Notes under the pieces: model-generated
Seen by the model: the letters and a program-made list of their open reading frames with translations, nothing else
Database searches by the model: none
Told to the model about the DNA's origin: nothing
Source of the DNA: DATAFT01 sp035544635
GTDB lineage: Bacteria; Acidobacteriota; Thermoanaerobaculia; Multivoradales; Multivoraceae
NCBI GenBank assembly: GCA_035544635.1
Contig: DATKDQ010000116.1
Span: forward strand, 1-8,210
Direction: 5' to 3'
DNA: 8,210 nucleotides
Shown here: piece by piece, positions 5,197 to 8,210 of the stretch
How the letters are laid out: the number at the start of each line of letters is the position of its first letter
Numbering within the stretch: the stretch's first letter is position 1
Translations under genes and position numbers: made by a program

Positions 5197-6768
5197 ATGG
5201 GGGTCTCTCGAACGATCGACGAGCTGCTTACCCGCGGCGCAGCGGATCGTCCCGCCATCGCCGCCTCCGGGCGGCCCGCTCTCGATCACGCCGGCCTGCG
5301 GCGGCAGGTCGCCGCGGCGGGCGAGGCGCTCGGGGGGCTCGGTGTCGGCCCCGGCGACGTCGTGGCCCTGGTCCTCCCCAACGGGCCGGAGGCGGCGACG
5401 GCGTTTCTCGCCGTGGCGTCGCACGCCGCCGCGGCGCCGCTCAACCCGGCGTACACCGAGGCGGAGCTCGCGTTCTACCTCGACGACCTCGAAGCCAGCC
5501 TCGTGGTCGTGGCGCCCGGTGAGGGAGGCGCGGCGGCGCGGCGCGTGGCCGGCGAGCGCGGCATCGCGCTGGTCGAGCTGGTGGTGCCCGACGGCGCGCC
5601 GGCGGGCGTCCTCGATCTGCGGCGCGCGGGCGACGGCGAGAGTGGCCGCGTCGACGCCATGCCGGGCAAAGGCCCCGCGGGCAGGCCTCGCGATCGCTCG
5701 CGCTCGGACCGGCCGCGCGACCTGGCGCTCGTCCTCCACACTTCGGGGACCACCTCGCGCCCGAAGATGGTCGCCCTGACACAGGCCAACCTCTGCGCCT
5801 CGGCGGCGAACGTCGCGGCCAGCCTCGCTCTCGGCCCGGACGATCGCTGTCTCAACGTGATGCCGCTGTTTCACATCCACGGCCTGGTCGCCGCCGTGCT
5901 CGCCTCCCTCGCCGCCGGCGGGTCCGTCTTCTGCGCGCCCGGGTGGAACGCCCTGCGCTTCTTCGCGTGGCTCGAGGAGTCGCGCGCGACCTGGTATACC
6001 GCGGTGCCGACCATCCATCAGGCCGTGCTCGACCGCGCGCCGCGCAACGCCGAGATCCTCGAGCGGTCCGGGCTGCGTCTGGTGCGCTCTTCGTCGGCGG
6101 CGTTGCCGCCGCAGGTCATGGCCCGGCTCGAGCAGGTCTTCCGGGCGCCGGTGATCGAGGCCTACGGCATGACCGAGGCGGCGCACCAGATGGCGTCGAA
6201 CCCGCTGCCGCCGCGCCGGCGCGAGCCGGGATCGGTGGGGATCGCGGCGGGGCCGGAGATCGCGGTGATGGACGCCGGGGGGCGCCTGCTCGAGCCCGGC
6301 GAGATCGGCGAGGTGGTGATCCGCGGACCGAGCGTCACCGCCGGGTACCTCGGCGACTCCGAGGCGACCGCGGCGGCGTTCACCGACGGGTGGCTGCGCA
6401 CCGGCGACCAGGGTTGGCTCGACGGCGAGGGCTACCTGCGCCTCACCGGTCGGCTCAAGGAGATCATCAATCGCGGCGGTGAGAAGATCTCGCCGCGCGA
6501 GGTCGACGAGGCGCTGCTCGATCACCCGGCGGTGGCGCAGGCGGTCACGTTCGCGCTGCCCGACGCCAGGCTCGGGGAGGAGGTGGCGGCCGCGGTCGTT
6601 CTGCGCGATGGCGCCGCGGCCACCGAATCGGAGATCCGCGACTTCGCTCGCGCCCGCCTCGCCGCGTTCAAGGTGCCGCGGCGCGTGCTCTTCCTCGCCG
6701 AGATTCCGAAGGGTGCGACCGGCAAGCTGCAGCGGATCGGCCTGGCGGAGAAGCTGGGGTTGGGCTGA
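5197..6768 (+). CDS. AMP-dependent CoA ligase, oxalate-CoA ligase (AAE3/Pcs60)-like
   Basis: This 523-residue cytoplasmic ANL enzyme should form an acyl-AMP and then an acyl-CoA. Motifs in order: the P-loop TSGTTSRPK at 182-190 (followed by Met191, where Gly is usual), MPLFHIHG at 222-229, ATWYTAVPTIHQ at 264-275, YGMTEAAHQM at 323-332, RTGDQG at 401-406 with ribose-binding Asp404, the hinge GRLKEIINRGGEKISP at 418-433, and catalytic Lys510 in GATGKLQR. The combination MPLFHIHG, TWYTAVPTIHQ and EAYGMTEAAHQMASNPLPP is what I know from plant AAE3 and yeast Pcs60 oxalyl-CoA synthetases and their bacterial relatives. Oxalate or another small dicarboxylate is therefore a candidate substrate, but relatives with other substrates exist. 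A charged, low-complexity stretch (about 107-173) precedes the P-loop. AGGA at 5184-5187 is 9 nt before the ATG. It heads a two-gene unit with the reductase 25 nt downstream. No oxalyl-CoA decarboxylase is in the window. Confidence 0.93.
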   Translation: MGVSRTIDELLTRGAADRPAIAASGRPALDHAGLRRQVAAAGEALGGLGVGPGDVVALVLPNGPEAATAFLAVASHAAAAPLNPAYTEAELAFYLDDLEASLVVVAPGEGGAAARRVAGERGIALVELVVPDGAPAGVLDLRRAGDGESGRVDAMPGKGPAGRPRDRSRSDRPRDLALVLHTSGTTSRPKMVALTQANLCASAANVAASLALGPDDRCLNVMPLFHIHGLVAAVLASLAAGGSVFCAPGWNALRFFAWLEESRATWYTAVPTIHQAVLDRAPRNAEILERSGLRLVRSSSAALPPQVMARLEQVFRAPVIEAYGMTEAAHQMASNPLPPRRREPGSVGIAAGPEIAVMDAGGRLLEPGEIGEVVIRGPSVTAGYLGDSEATAAAFTDGWLRTGDQGWLDGEGYLRLTGRLKEIINRGGEKISPREVDEALLDHPAVAQAVTFALPDARLGEEVAAAVVLRDGAAATESEIRDFARARLAAFKVPRRVLFLAEIPKGATGKLQRIGLAEKLGLG

Positions 6769-6793
6769 CGGCGCGGCCTGCGCGCATCGAACG

Positions 6794-7807
6794 ATGAAGA
6801 TCTGCGTGTTCGGCGCCGGGGCGATCGGAAGCCTGATCGGCGGCCGGCTGGCGGCGGCGGGCGCCGACGTGAGCCTGGTCGCGCGCGGAGCGCATCTCGA
6901 CGCCATCCGCGACCGCGGCCTCGTCCTGCTCGAGGGGGACGAACGGACGACGGTGCACCCGCGCGCCACGTCCGACCCGGTCGAGCTCGGCCCGCAGGAT
7001 CATGTCCTGGTCACGCTCAAGGCCCCCGCGCTGCCCGCGGCGGTCGAGTCGATGGTGCCGCTCCTCGGGCCCGATACCGCCGTGGTCACCGCGCAGAACG
7101 GGATCCCCTGGTGGTACTTCCATGCTCTCCCGGGGCAATGGGCCGAACGCCGGCTCGAGACCGTCGACCCCGGCTGCCGGATCTGGGACACGCTGGGACC
7201 CGAGCGCGCGGTGGGCTGTGTCGTCTACCCTTCGTGCGAGGTGGTCGAGCCCGGGGTCGTGCGTCACCTCGACGGTGAGCGGCTGATGCTGGGCGAGCCC
7301 ACCGGCGCCAGGACCGCACGCGTCGAAGCGCTCGCCGCCGCGCTCGCCGCCGCGGGCTTCCGCGCGCCAGTGCGCCGGCGGATCCGCGACGACATCTGGC
7401 TCAAGCTCTGGGGCAACGTCTCCTTCAACCCGGTCTCGGCGCTCACGCTGGCGACGCTGGCCGGGATCGGCTCGCATCCTCCGACGCTCGCGGTGGTGCG
7501 CGCGATGATGGAGGAGGCGCGCGACGTGGCGCTCCGCCTCGGCGTCCGGTTCGCAGTCGACGTCGACACCCGCATCGGCTGGGCGCTCGCGACCGGGGAG
7601 CACAAGACGTCGATGCTCCAGGACCTCGAGCGCGGCCGGCGCCTGGAGACGGAGGCCCTGGTCGGGGCGGTGGCCGAGCTCGGACGGCTGGTCGGCCGGG
7701 CGACACCGACCATCGACGCCGTGCTGGCGCTGCTCGAGCTGCGGGCAGGCTCGCGAGGGGGACCCTACTCGCCGCCGCCGACCTTGCGCTGGATCGCGTC
7801 GAAGTAG
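6794..7807 (+). CDS. 2-dehydropantoate 2-reductase (ketopantoate reductase) family protein
   Basis: This 337-residue NAD(P)H-dependent reductase has the two-domain fold of PanE, which reduces ketopantoate to pantoate. Seen: the Rossmann motif GAGAIG at 7-12, Lys76 in VTLKAP, Asn102 in AQNGIPWWYF, Lys204 in WLKLWGN with Asn208 and Asn212 (positions of PanE Lys176, Asn180, Asn184), and HKTSMLQDLERGRRLETEAL at 270-289 with Ser273 and Glu285 where PanE has Ser244 and Glu256. The catalytic set is complete. The QNGIPWWYF version is typical of paralogues found beside catabolic genes, so the substrate may be another 2-oxo acid; this is inference, and panE is not assigned. The frame is open upstream, but homology begins at the ATG at 6794, 25 nt after the ligase stop. 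No Shine-Dalgarno is visible there, so coupling with the ligase is likely. The last ~20 residues run antisense into the STAS gene and look non-conserved. Confidence 0.92.
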   Translation: MKICVFGAGAIGSLIGGRLAAAGADVSLVARGAHLDAIRDRGLVLLEGDERTTVHPRATSDPVELGPQDHVLVTLKAPALPAAVESMVPLLGPDTAVVTAQNGIPWWYFHALPGQWAERRLETVDPGCRIWDTLGPERAVGCVVYPSCEVVEPGVVRHLDGERLMLGEPTGARTARVEALAAALAAAGFRAPVRRRIRDDIWLKLWGNVSFNPVSALTLATLAGIGSHPPTLAVVRAMMEEARDVALRLGVRFAVDVDTRIGWALATGEHKTSMLQDLERGRRLETEALVGAVAELGRLVGRATPTIDAVLALLELRAGSRGGPYSPPPTLRWIASK

Positions 7808-8151
7808 CGGTCGGCCTCTTCGGGGCTGGCGAACACCGACTCCTCCGGCAGCGCGGCGGCGATCTCGAACACCTTGCGCACCGGAGGTTGGAGCTCGGTC
7901 ATCGCGAACTTGCCGCCGTGGGCGTGCAGGCGCTTGATGGTGGAGATCACCACCCCGAGGCCGCGGCTGCTGATGTAGCTCACGCCCGCCAGGTTGAGCT
8001 GAAGGGCGCGGGGCGAGCCGGCGAGGATGGGCGCGAGCGCATCCTCCAGGCGGTCCGCGGAGTCGGCGTCGAGGCGCCCTGCCAGCGCGATCTCGAACAC
8101 TCCGGCGCGGGTCTCGCGCGACTGGATGCGCAGCGGCGACGGGTTCGTCAG
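7765..8151 (-). CDS. STAS-domain protein (anti-sigma factor antagonist type)
   Basis: A single STAS domain resembling SpoIIAA/RsbV, the proteins that bind anti-sigma kinases and release a sigma factor when unphosphorylated. Seen: a first strand LRIQSRETRAGVFEIALAG, then GRLDADSADRLEDAL, the strand and phospho-site loop NLAGVSYISSRGLGVV, and LQPPVRKVFEIAAALPEES toward the end. The first Ser of ISSRG aligns with SpoIIAA Ser58; the Asp just before it in SpoIIAA is Ile here. The GTG at 8100 would cut off the first beta strand. The CTG at 8151 (128 residues) restores it and has AGAGGG 6 nt upstream, so I prefer it. No stop occurs in this frame up to 8210, so a start beyond the window is possible. 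The 3' end overlaps the convergent reductase gene by 43 nt. No partner kinase or sigma factor is in view. Confidence 0.83.
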   Translation of the reverse strand: MTNPSPLRIQSRETRAGVFEIALAGRLDADSADRLEDALAPILAGSPRALQLNLAGVSYISSRGLGVVISTIKRLHAHGGKFAMTELQPPVRKVFEIAAALPEESVFASPEEADRYFDAIQRKVGGGE

Positions 8152-8210
8152 GGGCGTCCCTCTGGTGATCTGCGTTGGAGCGTGGCCGCTAGAAGCCTTG
8201 ACCCGCAGAA

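Noticed and set aside
9..5697. Three GCGATCGC octamers (9-16, 616-623, 5690-5697), similar to the cyanobacterial HIP1 element
   Set aside because: Somewhat more than base composition would give, but all lie within coding sequence using common Ile, Ala, Asp and Arg codons, with no regular spacing. Three copies are too few to argue for a genome-wide element.
6479..6793. N-terminal extension of the reductase frame back to 6479
   Set aside because: This part overlaps the ligase C-terminal domain and translates to Arg-rich sequence; the Rossmann fold begins exactly at the ATG at 6794.
5089..6969. Minus-strand 626-codon open frame, longer than the ligase gene it covers
   Set aside because: It runs across the ligase stop and into the reductase gene, has Arg-rich composition and no motif, whereas the plus-strand frame carries every ANL signature.

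Overview
The window is a GC-rich bacterial chromosomal segment, almost entirely coding, with six protein genes and no sign of mobile elements, CRISPR arrays, tRNA or rRNA. The gene set (acyl-CoA ligases, a crotonase, a dienelactone hydrolase family enzyme, an MHS-type carboxylate transporter, a ketopantoate-reductase paralogue and a STAS protein) fits a free-living soil or sediment heterotroph with large catabolic capacity. The taxon cannot be fixed from this sequence. A high-GC proteobacterium or an uncultivated soil lineage such as Rokubacteria/Methylomirabilota is a guess only.

Left half, minus strand, in transcription order: a crotonase (4955 to 4140), a dienelactone hydrolase family protein (3983 to 3303), a class I ANL acyl-CoA synthetase (3178 to 1511) and an MHS-family MFS transporter (1514 to the window edge; only its C-terminal end is missing). 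Synthetase and transporter overlap by ATGA, so they are almost certainly translationally coupled. Read together, the set suggests import of a carboxylic acid, its activation to a CoA thioester, and double-bond isomerisation or related crotonase chemistry; the hydrolase might open a lactone or other ester intermediate. The substrate is unknown.

Middle: a divergent intergenic region of about 240 nt (4956-5196) separates this set from a plus-strand pair. The pair is a second ANL ligase resembling the oxalate-CoA ligase (AAE3/Pcs60) branch (5197-6768) and, 25 nt later, a PanE-like ketopantoate reductase paralogue (6794-7807).

Right end: a minus-strand STAS-domain protein (anti-sigma-factor-antagonist type) converges on the reductase, and the two coding ends overlap by 43 nt. 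Its reading frame stays open to the right edge; a CTG at 8151 is the best start visible here.

No clearly new system was found. The points most worth a second look are the crotonase active site (both hydratase glutamates replaced, a PaaG-type Asp present), the transporter-ligase coupling, the oxalate-ligase-like/KPR pair, a terminator-like hairpin pointing antisense to the left operon, and several start-codon questions.
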